This document shows positions 20,381-30,163 of a DNA stretch of 64,000 nucleotides, piece by piece. Position numbers and translations under genes: made by a program. The DNA comes from Nodosilinea sp. P-1105 (GTDB taxonomy: Bacteria; Cyanobacteriota; Cyanobacteriia; Phormidesmidales; Phormidesmidaceae), in contig NZ_SMDQ01000025.1 in NCBI RefSeq assembly GCF_012911975.1, positions 1 to 64,000 of the forward strand, read 5' to 3'. Every line of letters starts with the position of its first letter. The stretch's first letter is position 1. Under the pieces are notes generated by a model. The model was not told the origin of the DNA and ran no database searches. It saw nothing but the letters and a program-made list of their open reading frames with translations.

Positions 20381-23300
20381 ATGGTCGCTACGCTAAACAA
20401 AGAAGTCTACGTCACAGACCCTTATAACCAGGAGCTGCTCAATAACGGGGTGGCCGAAGTCCAGGACTCTGTTACTGAGGAAGAACGCCGGACCCTGCGC
20501 TATGAGCTGAATACCTTTGTCTGTGACGGGCAGTACGCCACAGGTCTGCGGCGCATTCTAGAAAGCTATCTGGATAATTTGGGCAAGCCAGAGCAACCGG
20601 CGGTTTGGGTCAGCGGCTTCTTTGGCAGTGGTAAGTCTCACCTGGTCAAAATGTTGCGGGCACTGTGGGTGAACTTCACCTTTCCGGAAGATCAGGCGAC
20701 GGCCCGCGACCTGGCCGATCTGGATACGGAAGTCTCCGACCTGTTAACGGCTCTCTCCACTGCGGGGCGGCGGGGCGGCGGGCTCCATGCGGCCGCAGGG
20801 ACGCTAGGGTCCAGCGCTAAGGGTAGCGTTCGGCTGGCGTTGTTGAGCATTGTCTTTAAGTCCGTGGGGCTACCAGAACAATATCCCCGCGCCAGGTTTG
20901 TTATGTGGCTGCGGGATAACGACTGTCTGGAAGCGGTCAAAGCCTACATCGAACAGGCCGGTAAGGTCTGGGAGAAAGAGCTGGCCAATATGTATGTCTC
21001 TCCCCTGGTAGGACAGGCACTGGTGAACTGTTTCCCTGGCTTTACTACCCCGGCTGAACAGGTTTCGTCATTACTGAAAGAGCAGTTTCCCAACGTCAGC
21101 GATATTTCCGACGATGAGATGAACACCGCCATTCAAAGTGCCCTCTCTCGCGATGGTCAGTTTCCCTGTACGCTCATTGCCCTGGACGAAGTTCAGCAGT
21201 ACATCGGCGACGATACCGATATCTCCTACGCCATTCAGGAGATTACAGAGGAATGCAGTAAGCACTTCAAAGGCCAACTGCTGTTCGTGGCCACCGGTCA
21301 AACGGCGCTGTCGGGTACCCCTGCCCTCCAGCGTCTCCAGGCCCGCTTTAAGATCAGCATCGAACTCTCCGACCAGGATGTGGATACGGTAATTCGGCAA
21401 ATCATCCTCCGCAAAAAGCCAGACCACATTCCCCAACTGGAGACCTACCTGACCACCCACCTGGGAGAAATCTCCCGCCACCTGTCTGACACGCGCATCG
21501 CCAGCGGTTCCCACGACGAGAAAGATCTGGTTCCCGACTATCCTCTGCTGCCCTCCCGCCGCCGCTTTTGGGAGCGTATTTTGCGGGCCGTAGACTCTGC
21601 CGGTACCCAGGGGCAGCTGCGTAACCAGCTTAAGATTGTTTATGAAGCCACCCGCAGTACGGCAGATAAACCCCTGGGGTGGGTGGTCGGTGGCGACTTT
21701 ATCTACTTCCAACTGGCAACGGATTTGCTGAAGACGGCGGTGCTACCCCGCGAGATTCACGACATGATTGCGGAACTCCACCAGGGCAGTCCCCGCGACC
21801 AGTTGAAAGCCCGCCTCTGTGCCCTGGCCTTCTTAATCGGGAAGTTACCCCAGGAGAGTAGCACCAGTTCGGGAGTGAAGGCAACCGCCGAAATTTTGGC
21901 GGATTTGCTGGTGCAAGACTTAAACGAAGGCAGTTCTGGCCTGCGCAACCAGGTGCCCACCCTGCTGCAAGAGTTAGTGGATGGCGGTCAGCTTTTGCAG
22001 CACGAAGCAGAGTTCCGGGTCCAGACCCGCGAGAGCAGCGCCTGGGATACCAAATATCGCGAGTTTGAGGGAGCAGCCAACAACAATCCCCAACTTATTG
22101 CCGATAACCGTACAGAGCGCATCGAAGCGGCGTGCAAAGCCCGCCTCAACAAAATTAAACTGACCCAGGGGTTATGTAAGGAACCCCGTAAGCTGCTGCT
22201 GCACTTTGGTCAGGAGGCTCCCCCTTCTAGCGATCAGGAGATTCCGGTATGGATACGGGATGGCTGGCAAGAAAACAGCCAGGCCTTCGAGACATCTGCC
22301 CGCACTGCCGGGTCTGAGTCTCCCACCATTTTTGTGTTTATCCCCAATCGCCGGGGAGATGAGCTACAGCGGCAGATTATCACTGCCAAGGCTGCTCGGG
22401 AAACCATTAACGCCAAAGGCACCCCCAACACCAATGAAGGCGAAGAAGCCAGGGTAGGCATGGAAACTCGCCTGAAGAACGCTGAAGAGGCGATCGCAAC
22501 CATCCTCGACGACCTCTTCACCAACGCCGTTAAGGTCTACCAGGCGGGTGGTCAGGAAGTTCTTGGCCTGACGCTAGAAACCACCCTGGAACAGGCTGCC
22601 CAAACCTCGATGGTGCGGCTGTTTAGGGAGTTTGATAAGGCCGATAGCCCCAAGTGGGATACCGTTCTCCGCAGAGCCCGAGATGGCAATGGCGATGCCC
22701 TGCGAGAAGTGAGCTACGCCGGAGAAAGTGACCAGCACCCCGTCTGTAAGGAAATTATTGACTTTGTGATGGCGGGTAAGCGGGGCAACGACATCCTGCG
22801 GCACTTTGGCATTAGCCCCTACGGCTGGCCCAAAGATGCCATAGATGCCTGTTTGTATGTGCTGCTGGTGAGTGAGCATATGCGGGCTACCCAGAACGGC
22901 CAGGCGGTGACCTACAAACAGCTCGACCGTCGCCAGGTAGGCCAGACCGAATTTCGGGTTGAGGCAATTACCATCAGCGTTCCTCAAAAAATTGCCCTGC
23001 GAAAGCTGTTTCAGAGTATCGGCGTTGCCTGCCAGCCCAACGAAGAGTCTGAAAAAGCAAGAATTTTCCTGCAGCAGGTGGCAAACCTGGCCCACAATGC
23101 CGGGGGCGACCCACCCTGCCCCATGCGTCCTAACCCGGCCTACGTGCAAGACTTACTGCAGCGGTCGGGCAACGAACAGCTCCAGGCGGTCTACAATGCC
23201 CGCGACCAACTGGCCGCCGATATCGCCGCCTGGCAGGAAAAAGCCCAGCAAATTCAAGACCGCCTACCCCAGTGGCAGGTCTTAGAAGACCTGGCGGCCC

Positions 23301-23833
23301 TGGCCCAATCGGTGCCCGAAGCGCAGCCCATGGTGGCCGAGGCCGAGGCCATTCGAGATGGACGGCTACTGCTGCAAACCCCCGACCCGGTAAAGCCCCT
23401 CTGCGACCAACTCACCCAAATTCTGCGGCAGAAGCTGCTGGCGGCCCAGACCACTTTTCGGGAGCAGTACGAAAGCCTCCAGGCGGAACTGGAAGCCCAG
23501 GCCAGCTGGCAGCAACTGTCGGTGGATGACCGAGATCGCATCCTTCAGGCAGCTGGGCTCTCGGGTACGCCAGAGGTGCAGGTGGGTACCGTGCAGCAGG
23601 TACAGACCAGCCTGCAGCGCACGCCCCTCACCAGTTGGGCTAACCTCACCGCCGCCCTGTCGGAAAAGTTTGCCCAGGCCCGACTCAAGGCCGAGCAACA
23701 ACTCAGGCCCAAGGCCCAGCCGCTTAAACTGCCCAGTCAAACCCTGAGCACCCCCGAAGAAGCCGAACAATGGCTCAACCAGGCTCGCCAGCTAATTCTG
23801 GAGAAACTCCAGAACGGCCCGGTTATTCTATGA
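20381..23833 (+). CDS. brxC: BREX ATPase BrxC
   Basis: 1150 aa; Walker A GFFGSGKSHLVKML; ALDEVQQYIGD; position after brxB. Confidence 0.93.
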   Translation: MVATLNKEVYVTDPYNQELLNNGVAEVQDSVTEEERRTLRYELNTFVCDGQYATGLRRILESYLDNLGKPEQPAVWVSGFFGSGKSHLVKMLRALWVNFTFPEDQATARDLADLDTEVSDLLTALSTAGRRGGGLHAAAGTLGSSAKGSVRLALLSIVFKSVGLPEQYPRARFVMWLRDNDCLEAVKAYIEQAGKVWEKELANMYVSPLVGQALVNCFPGFTTPAEQVSSLLKEQFPNVSDISDDEMNTAIQSALSRDGQFPCTLIALDEVQQYIGDDTDISYAIQEITEECSKHFKGQLLFVATGQTALSGTPALQRLQARFKISIELSDQDVDTVIRQIILRKKPDHIPQLETYLTTHLGEISRHLSDTRIASGSHDEKDLVPDYPLLPSRRRFWERILRAVDSAGTQGQLRNQLKIVYEATRSTADKPLGWVVGGDFIYFQLATDLLKTAVLPREIHDMIAELHQGSPRDQLKARLCALAFLIGKLPQESSTSSGVKATAEILADLLVQDLNEGSSGLRNQVPTLLQELVDGGQLLQHEAEFRVQTRESSAWDTKYREFEGAANNNPQLIADNRTERIEAACKARLNKIKLTQGLCKEPRKLLLHFGQEAPPSSDQEIPVWIRDGWQENSQAFETSARTAGSESPTIFVFIPNRRGDELQRQIITAKAARETINAKGTPNTNEGEEARVGMETRLKNAEEAIATILDDLFTNAVKVYQAGGQEVLGLTLETTLEQAAQTSMVRLFREFDKADSPKWDTVLRRARDGNGDALREVSYAGESDQHPVCKEIIDFVMAGKRGNDILRHFGISPYGWPKDAIDACLYVLLVSEHMRATQNGQAVTYKQLDRRQVGQTEFRVEAITISVPQKIALRKLFQSIGVACQPNEESEKARIFLQQVANLAHNAGGDPPCPMRPNPAYVQDLLQRSGNEQLQAVYNARDQLAADIAAWQEKAQQIQDRLPQWQVLEDLAALAQSVPEAQPMVAEAEAIRDGRLLLQTPDPVKPLCDQLTQILRQKLLAAQTTFREQYESLQAELEAQASWQQLSVDDRDRILQAAGLSGTPEVQVGTVQQVQTSLQRTPLTSWANLTAALSEKFAQARLKAEQQLRPKAQPLKLPSQTLSTPEEAEQWLNQARQLILEKLQNGPVIL

Positions 23834-24024
23834 AAACCCCTATCCTGATCCCTATGGTTCAACTACCCTATGCCTAGCTCTGCCCTCACCCCCTCAATCC
23901 CCCTCTCCCAGGGGGCGAGGAGGAAGTAGAAAACCCCTTCCACCTCCCCTCTACCTCCAAGAGAGAATCCGGGGGTAACAGCCCCCCCCTTCTCCCTTGT
24001 GCCTTCTACCTTCTGCCTTGCCCC

Positions 24025-27000
24025 ATGCCCACTCTCCACCCTGACCTGCGCGGAACCCTTGAAAACACCGTCTGCGATGCCCGCGACATTGCCGAAACCG
24101 GAGCCAGAGCCGCCCTGGAAGCTCTGGCTGTAGGGGAAGCTGAGCCCTATAAGCACCTGACGGCAGACCAGCGCGACTTTCGCAATCGCCTGCGGGCACG
24201 GGGGCGGCAACTGGGGGATGTGCGGGATGAGCGCAAGGGCACCCAGGAGATTACCCGCCTGGTGCGGCAGTGTGCCTATGAGTACTGGCACCGCATGTTG
24301 TTTGCCAAGTTTTTGGCGGAGAACCACCTGCTGATGCACCCGGAAGGGGTGGCCGTATCTCTACAGGAATGTGAGGAACTGGCGGCAGAGGAAGGCATCG
24401 ATGCCTGGACCCTGGCTTCTCGCTATGCGGCCAGCATGTTGCCCCAAATTTTTCGCCCCGATGACCCCCTGCTACAGCTCACCTTTGCCCTGGAGCATAA
24501 ACAGGCCCTGGAAAAGCTGCTGGCAGAGTTATCCTCGGAAGTGTTTACCGCCAGCGATAGCTTGGGCTGGGTTTACCAGTTCTGGCAGGCGAAACGCAAG
24601 GAGGAAGTCAACAAGTCTGGCAATAAAATCGGCGCAGACGAACTCCCCGCCGTCACCCAGCTCTTCACCGAAGACTACATGGTGGATTTTCTCCTGCAAA
24701 ACACCCTCGGAGCCTGGTGGGTCGGCCACCACCCCACCGAACCCCTCCCCTTAGAAATGCCCTACCTCCGCTTCGTCGAAACCACACCCACCCCATCTAA
24801 CACCTCACCCACCTCACCTACCCATCCACCCATCCACCCATCCACCCATCCACCCTCCCACCCCACCCCCGCCTCCGGCACCTTCCCCGGCTGGCCCAAA
24901 ACCGCAAAGGAACTCCGCATCCTCGACCCCTGCTGCGGTTCAGGGCATTTTCTGGTGGCAGAGTTCAATCTGCTGGTGCCTATGCGGATGCAGGAAGAGG
25001 GGCTTTCGGCCCAGGCCGCCTGTGATGCGGTGCTGCGGGAAAATCTTTATGGGTTGGAGATTGATGAGCGCTGTACCCAAATTGCGGCCTTTGCCCTGGC
25101 GATGGCAGCGTGGACGTATCCAGAGGCGGGGGGCTATCGGCAGTTGCCGAAGTTGAATATTGCCTGTTCTGGAATTGCTATTAGCGCCAAGCGGGAGGAT
25201 TGGCTGGCTCTGGCTGGGGATGATTCGAGGTTACGTCGAGGAATGAGCCGCCTATACTTCCTTTTTGAGGGCGCTTCTACTTATGGGAGTTTAATCAATC
25301 CAGCCGATCAGTCTGATCAACCCTTACTTGAAGCCACTTATACTGAACTCCTACCAATATTAGAACAAGCACTAGTAGCTGAGAGAAATAAAAAGAATTA
25401 TTGGAATGAAGAGCTGGGAGTCGCAGCGCAAGGCATAGCTACAGCCGCTAAATTCCTATCCACCAAATATCATTTAGTCGCGACAAATGTTCCTTTCTTG
25501 TATCGGGGAAAACAATCTGAGAAGCTGAAAAATTTTTGTGACGCCAAGCATTCTGAAGCAAAGTCTGACTTATCGACTGTATTCGTTGATAGATGTTTAG
25601 ACTTCCTTTATCCGGATGGCAGCATAGCTCTTGTAACACCTCAGGATTGGGTTTTTAAGCCAACTTACAAAGATTTTAGAAAGTTTTTGTTAAAGGAAAA
25701 GGAATGGAAGCTTGTATCCTTTTTAGGCCCGGCAGCTTTTCAAGACATGAACTGGTGGGCTGCCAAAACTCAACTTTTCGTGATTACGAATAGACAAGTC
25801 TCTAAGGAAGCAGTCATACATGGTATTGATATCACAGAGAATCGAGTGACGGCTGAGAAGCCTTGTTTGTTGAAAAGAGAATCCTTAGCAAAAGTCTCCC
25901 AGCATGGCCAGCTTAAAAATCCTGACTTCCGAATCATCCTTGAGGCCCATGAAAGAGGAATTCCGTTAAAAAGATATGCGAAGACCTACCAAGGCATCAA
26001 AACTGGCGATGACCCAAGATTTCGGAGATTTTTTTGGGAACTTCCCTTTCTTGACGAACGTTGGCGATATTTGCAAAGTACAGTAGAGGAATCCGTTTTT
26101 TACGGAGGCTTAGAAAGCATTGTTGATTGGGTTGATGATGGAGAAAGTATAGCAAGACTTCAAGGATTATCAGCCTGGGAAAAGCCCGGAGTTGCAATAA
26201 GTCAGATGAGACACTTGCCTTGTGCCATCTACTTTGGAGAAATATTTGACAGTAATACTTCGCCAATTATTCCGGATAATCCGGACCACTTACCTGCTCT
26301 TTGGGCTTTTTGTCGTTCTGAGGACTTTTATGATTTGATTCGCCAAATTGATCCTGCTCTAAAGGTTGCCAATTCTTCCTTCACTAAGATTTCCTTTGAT
26401 CTTGAGCATTGGCAAAAAGTTGCACAGGAAGAATTTCCTAATGGATTACCTGAGCCATATTCAAAGGACCCAACTCAATGGATATTTAAAGGATCTGTTT
26501 CCTCGTCTACAGATCCTTTACAAGTCGCTATTGCACGGCTTCTAAATTTTTCTTGGCACAAACAGGCAGATGACGATTTAGACCAACTGATTGATGACGA
26601 TGGTATCGTCTGTATCCCCTCCATCCGAGGCGAGCAACCCGCATCAGAACGACTCCGTAACCTGCTGGTCAAAGCCTACGGCAAAGGCTGGACATCTACC
26701 AAACTCCGCGAACTGCTAGACCCCGACGGCTACGGCGACAAAGGCTTAGACGACTGGCTAAGGAACTACTTCTTCGAGAAGCACTGCAAAGTCTTCCAGA
26801 GCCGTCCCTTCATCTGGCACATCTGGGATGGCCTCAAAGACGGCTTTGCCGCCCTGGTCAACTACCACAAGCTCGACTACAAATGCCTCGAAACCCTCGC
26901 CTACACCTACCTCGGCGACTGGATTCGGGAGCAGCAGGCCGCCGTCAAAGCAGGCACCAGCGGGGCCGATAACAAACTTCTCAAAGCCAAACAGCTGCAA

Positions 27001-27288
27001 GACAAACTTGCCCTCATCCTCGCAAGCGAAAAGCCCTACGATATCTTCGTCCGCTGGAAACCCCTCGAACAACAACCCATCGGCTGGCACCCCGACCTCA
27101 ACGACGGCGTCCGCCTCAACATCCGCCCCTTCATGAAAGCTGGGGTACTCCGCAAAAACCCCAACATCAAATGGAACAAAGACCGGGGCAAAAATCCCCC
27201 CGACTCCCCCTGGGGCGAAGAGCGCCTTAACGACATTCACCTTACCCTAGAAGAAAAGCGCCAAGCCCAGGAGGCCACCCAGCCATGA
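24025..27288 (+). CDS. pglX: BREX adenine-specific DNA methyltransferase PglX
   Basis: 1087 aa; motif I ILDPCCGSGHFLVAEF; motif IV-like VATNVPFLYRGK; synteny. Confidence 0.93.
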   Translation: MPTLHPDLRGTLENTVCDARDIAETGARAALEALAVGEAEPYKHLTADQRDFRNRLRARGRQLGDVRDERKGTQEITRLVRQCAYEYWHRMLFAKFLAENHLLMHPEGVAVSLQECEELAAEEGIDAWTLASRYAASMLPQIFRPDDPLLQLTFALEHKQALEKLLAELSSEVFTASDSLGWVYQFWQAKRKEEVNKSGNKIGADELPAVTQLFTEDYMVDFLLQNTLGAWWVGHHPTEPLPLEMPYLRFVETTPTPSNTSPTSPTHPPIHPSTHPPSHPTPASGTFPGWPKTAKELRILDPCCGSGHFLVAEFNLLVPMRMQEEGLSAQAACDAVLRENLYGLEIDERCTQIAAFALAMAAWTYPEAGGYRQLPKLNIACSGIAISAKREDWLALAGDDSRLRRGMSRLYFLFEGASTYGSLINPADQSDQPLLEATYTELLPILEQALVAERNKKNYWNEELGVAAQGIATAAKFLSTKYHLVATNVPFLYRGKQSEKLKNFCDAKHSEAKSDLSTVFVDRCLDFLYPDGSIALVTPQDWVFKPTYKDFRKFLLKEKEWKLVSFLGPAAFQDMNWWAAKTQLFVITNRQVSKEAVIHGIDITENRVTAEKPCLLKRESLAKVSQHGQLKNPDFRIILEAHERGIPLKRYAKTYQGIKTGDDPRFRRFFWELPFLDERWRYLQSTVEESVFYGGLESIVDWVDDGESIARLQGLSAWEKPGVAISQMRHLPCAIYFGEIFDSNTSPIIPDNPDHLPALWAFCRSEDFYDLIRQIDPALKVANSSFTKISFDLEHWQKVAQEEFPNGLPEPYSKDPTQWIFKGSVSSSTDPLQVAIARLLNFSWHKQADDDLDQLIDDDGIVCIPSIRGEQPASERLRNLLVKAYGKGWTSTKLRELLDPDGYGDKGLDDWLRNYFFEKHCKVFQSRPFIWHIWDGLKDGFAALVNYHKLDYKCLETLAYTYLGDWIREQQAAVKAGTSGADNKLLKAKQLQDKLALILASEKPYDIFVRWKPLEQQPIGWHPDLNDGVRLNIRPFMKAGVLRKNPNIKWNKDRGKNPPDSPWGEERLNDIHLTLEEKRQAQEATQP
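24823..24854. repeat. Four perfect tandem copies of the octamer catccacc inside pglX
   Basis: Read directly at 24823, 24831, 24839 and 24847, flanked by degenerate copies. Confidence 0.92.
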
Positions 27289-28610
27289 GAATTCAGAGCC
27301 TTCGCCTGCAGAATTTCCGGGGTTTTAAGGATTTGGAAATTGAGTTTCCAAAAGACAGCAATGTAGCTGTCTTCATCGGTATCAACGGCGCAGGGAAGTC
27401 TTCAGTGCTAGATGCGATTGGCCTACTGCTAGCGCAGTTTGTCATCAATCTATTGGGTGACACTGCTCGCAAAACCGAAAGACTCAGAAGAGCAGGCTTT
27501 TTGCTGACCGATAACGACATAAACGTCAAAGCTGACAAGTTGAGAATTCTCCAGGAATGGTCTTTTTTGCACAAAATCTGGGAATGGGAAGTCAGCAAAG
27601 AGCACAATAAAGGTGCTAAAGAGAAAAAAAGTTTTTCAATCTATTCCCAAGAAGTCATCAGTGCTCTGAATCAAGATGATAACTTCAACCTGCCAATCTT
27701 AGTTTACTATCATACCCATCGGCTATCGCCCACCATGGGGGCAACCACCAGTAAGGCAAAAAGCTATCGCTTTAGCCAGTTGTCTGCCTTTCAAAATTCT
27801 TTTGAGCGAAGCTTGGCCGGATTTGACGATTTTCTAAATTGGTTTCGAGCAGAAGAAGACTTAGAAAACCAAATCATCGTTAGAGAAGATAAAAGCTACC
27901 AAGATCCTAAATTAGAAGTCATTCGACATGCCATTAAGCATTTTTTCAACAGGCTTAACGCATCAAACTTGTTTGACGATCTGCGTATTGTCAGAGCTAG
28001 TAAAGGGGATGACTTTATATTTAAACCATCGGTTGTCAGTACGCTAGAAATTAAAAAAGGTCATGAAAGGCTCAGTATTGAGCAACTTTCTGATGGGGAA
28101 AGAAGTCTACTCTTGATTGTGGCTGACATCGCTAGAAGGCTGGCTATAGCCAACCCATCACTCCAAAACCACGACCAGATTCTTCGAGAGGGCAAGGGCA
28201 TTGTCTTAATCGATGAAGTCGATGCTCATTTGCATCCTCAATGGCAAAGGAATGTTATCCCTGCTTTGCGCGAGACTTTCAAAAGCTGTCAGTTTATTGT
28301 CACTACCCACTCCCCTCAAGTGCTGAGTAATATTGAAAGAGAGAGCATCTTCATCTTGGAAGATGGGAAGATTGTTGAAAACAATCCTCATTCCTATGGT
28401 CGGGATACAAATTCTATTCTCTATGAATTCATGGGAGTTGAAGAACGTCCCCAATGGATGAGAGCAAGGTTAGATCACTGTTTCCATTTAATTGACCAGG
28501 GGGAACTAGATAATGCTAAGGCAGCGATAGAAGATCTCAAGAAAACCATTGGAGAAAATGACACCGAAATTGTAAGAGCTAATACAATGCTTGCTTTTCT
28601 GTACGACTGA
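27285..28610 (+). CDS. AAA/ABC-type ATPase, PtuA-like (Septu-like)
   Basis: FIGINGAGKSSVLDAIG, LSDGERSLLLIVADIARRL, GIVLIDEVDAHLHPQWQR; ATGA overlap with pglX; partner HNH protein. Confidence 0.82.
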   Translation: MRIQSLRLQNFRGFKDLEIEFPKDSNVAVFIGINGAGKSSVLDAIGLLLAQFVINLLGDTARKTERLRRAGFLLTDNDINVKADKLRILQEWSFLHKIWEWEVSKEHNKGAKEKKSFSIYSQEVISALNQDDNFNLPILVYYHTHRLSPTMGATTSKAKSYRFSQLSAFQNSFERSLAGFDDFLNWFRAEEDLENQIIVREDKSYQDPKLEVIRHAIKHFFNRLNASNLFDDLRIVRASKGDDFIFKPSVVSTLEIKKGHERLSIEQLSDGERSLLLIVADIARRLAIANPSLQNHDQILREGKGIVLIDEVDAHLHPQWQRNVIPALRETFKSCQFIVTTHSPQVLSNIERESIFILEDGKIVENNPHSYGRDTNSILYEFMGVEERPQWMRARLDHCFHLIDQGELDNAKAAIEDLKKTIGENDTEIVRANTMLAFLYD

Positions 28611-29311
28611 TGAAATATATTCAAAAAGGTAACGAGCCATCATCACTCGAAAAATATCGTAAGAGTCTTTCTCCCGGTACTCAAAAAGCTTATGATAATT
28701 TTCCTAATAAAGATGTCCTACGAGAAATTCTCTTAGAAGAACAGGGATACATTTGCTGCTACTGCATGAAAAGAATTTCCAACGAACTCGTCGAAGTAAA
28801 AGGGAAGTATCAATATAAAACTCGAATAGAGCATTGGGCACCACGCGAAATTTACAACGGGCAAAACGGAAAGCCAGATTTGAGACTGAATTATAGGAAT
28901 TTAATGGCAGCTTGCGATGGTAACCAGGGCCAACCAAAGCATTTATACTGCTGCGACAAAAGCAAGGGTAGCCAGGAAATTAAAATCAACCCAACTCAAT
29001 CTATCTGTGAAGACCAGTTTTACTTTAGCCCAACGGGGGAAATTACTTCCGAGGAAAAAAATATCAAACAAGAGCTTAATGATATTCTGAGACTCAACAT
29101 TCAGATTCATAGAAATAATCGAAAGGCAGCACTAAATAAAGCGCTTCAGCAACTACAGCCGTTCTCACCAAGTAGCCAACTTGCTCCAAGAATTCAGAAA
29201 GTAATTGACCAACTCAGCCGTCGTGACGAAATGGGTCAGCATGAGCCTTACTTTGCCTACGCCATCTATTTCCTACGCAAACGACTGGAAACGTTGAGAG
29301 AAAATTCATAA
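28610..29311 (+). CDS. HNH endonuclease, PtuB-like (TIGR02646-type)
   Basis: EEQGYICCYCMKRIS...RIEHWAPRE...LNYRNLMAACDGNQG...HLYCCDKSKG; 1-nt overlap with ATPase gene. Confidence 0.82.
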   Translation: MKYIQKGNEPSSLEKYRKSLSPGTQKAYDNFPNKDVLREILLEEQGYICCYCMKRISNELVEVKGKYQYKTRIEHWAPREIYNGQNGKPDLRLNYRNLMAACDGNQGQPKHLYCCDKSKGSQEIKINPTQSICEDQFYFSPTGEITSEEKNIKQELNDILRLNIQIHRNNRKAALNKALQQLQPFSPSSQLAPRIQKVIDQLSRRDEMGQHEPYFAYAIYFLRKRLETLRENS

Positions 29312-29515
29312 TCGAACAGCACGATGCCCAACGAGCAGAGGCACTTCTTCAGTTAGCTCAACTACGCCAGGTTCCCCTGGAGCAAGTTCTAGCTGAGTTT
29401 TTGCCTGCCCATGCCGCCTAGCTCAGGATCGGTAGTCCCCAGCAAGCCCTTCGTGCCCGAATAATCAAAAGCTATCCCCTTAAAATAGAAACATCTTTCT
29501 ACCGAAGTCTTTACT

Positions 29516-30142
29516 ATGGCCTACAGCAACTTTAGCCTCAGCAAAGTCAAAGCAGACTTCAACCTCACCATCAACGAAAGAACTGACTTGTTCTCTCAAG
29601 TCCCACCCATCGCCCCTAGTGACTACCTCAAGCTCACCCTCAAAGAGCATCTGCCCCTGGTCAATGCCATCAATACCGAAAAAGCCAGGTCAGAGCTGGT
29701 GATCATGCCCGTGCTGATAGAAGTCCGGCGACACCTCAACTACCAGGTCAGTCTATTCTCAGGATCCGAGTTCAACGTAGACGCTGCCAAGGGGCTAGAA
29801 GGTCGGTGCGACTTTATTCTCACCCGCTCCCCCGAGCAGTACTACATCAGTCGCCCGGTCATGACCATCGTGGAAGCCAAAAACGAAAACATTAAAGCTG
29901 GTCTGGGCCAGTGCATCGCTACCATGCTGGCAGCCTACCTGTTCAATCAGCAAGAAGGCACCTCCGAAGACATCATTTATGGGGCGGTTACCACCGGTAC
30001 CGACTGGAAATTTCTAAAGCTGGTCGAACAAATGGTCTACATCGACCGTGATGACTACTACATTAAAGAAATCGACCAGATTCTCGGCATTCTAGCCTCT
30101 ACCCTGCAGCCCGAACCTGCCCTGGCTGGGGGTAACCTTTAG
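29516..30142 (+). CDS. Cyanobacterial conserved protein, PD-(D/E)XK-like
   Basis: GRCDFILTRSPEQYYISRPVMTIVEAKNENIKAGLGQC fits a D-(x)n-ExK core. Confidence 0.55.
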   Translation: MAYSNFSLSKVKADFNLTINERTDLFSQVPPIAPSDYLKLTLKEHLPLVNAINTEKARSELVIMPVLIEVRRHLNYQVSLFSGSEFNVDAAKGLEGRCDFILTRSPEQYYISRPVMTIVEAKNENIKAGLGQCIATMLAAYLFNQQEGTSEDIIYGAVTTGTDWKFLKLVEQMVYIDRDDYYIKEIDQILGILASTLQPEPALAGGNL

Positions 30143-30163
30143 CCTTGGTCTAATCTATCCCTT

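Noticed and set aside
21071-21712. 213-aa ORF antisense to brxC
   Set aside because: Shadow ORF of a GC-rich coding gene; composition not protein-like and fully covered by a confident gene.
24762-24968. Antisense ORF over the pglX repeat
   Set aside because: Low-complexity product (WVDGWMGGWVG) created by the octamer repeat.
27285-29311. Retron with PtuAB-type effectors
   Set aside because: No reverse transcriptase ORF or msr/msd-like region nearby; a stand-alone Septu-like pair fits better.
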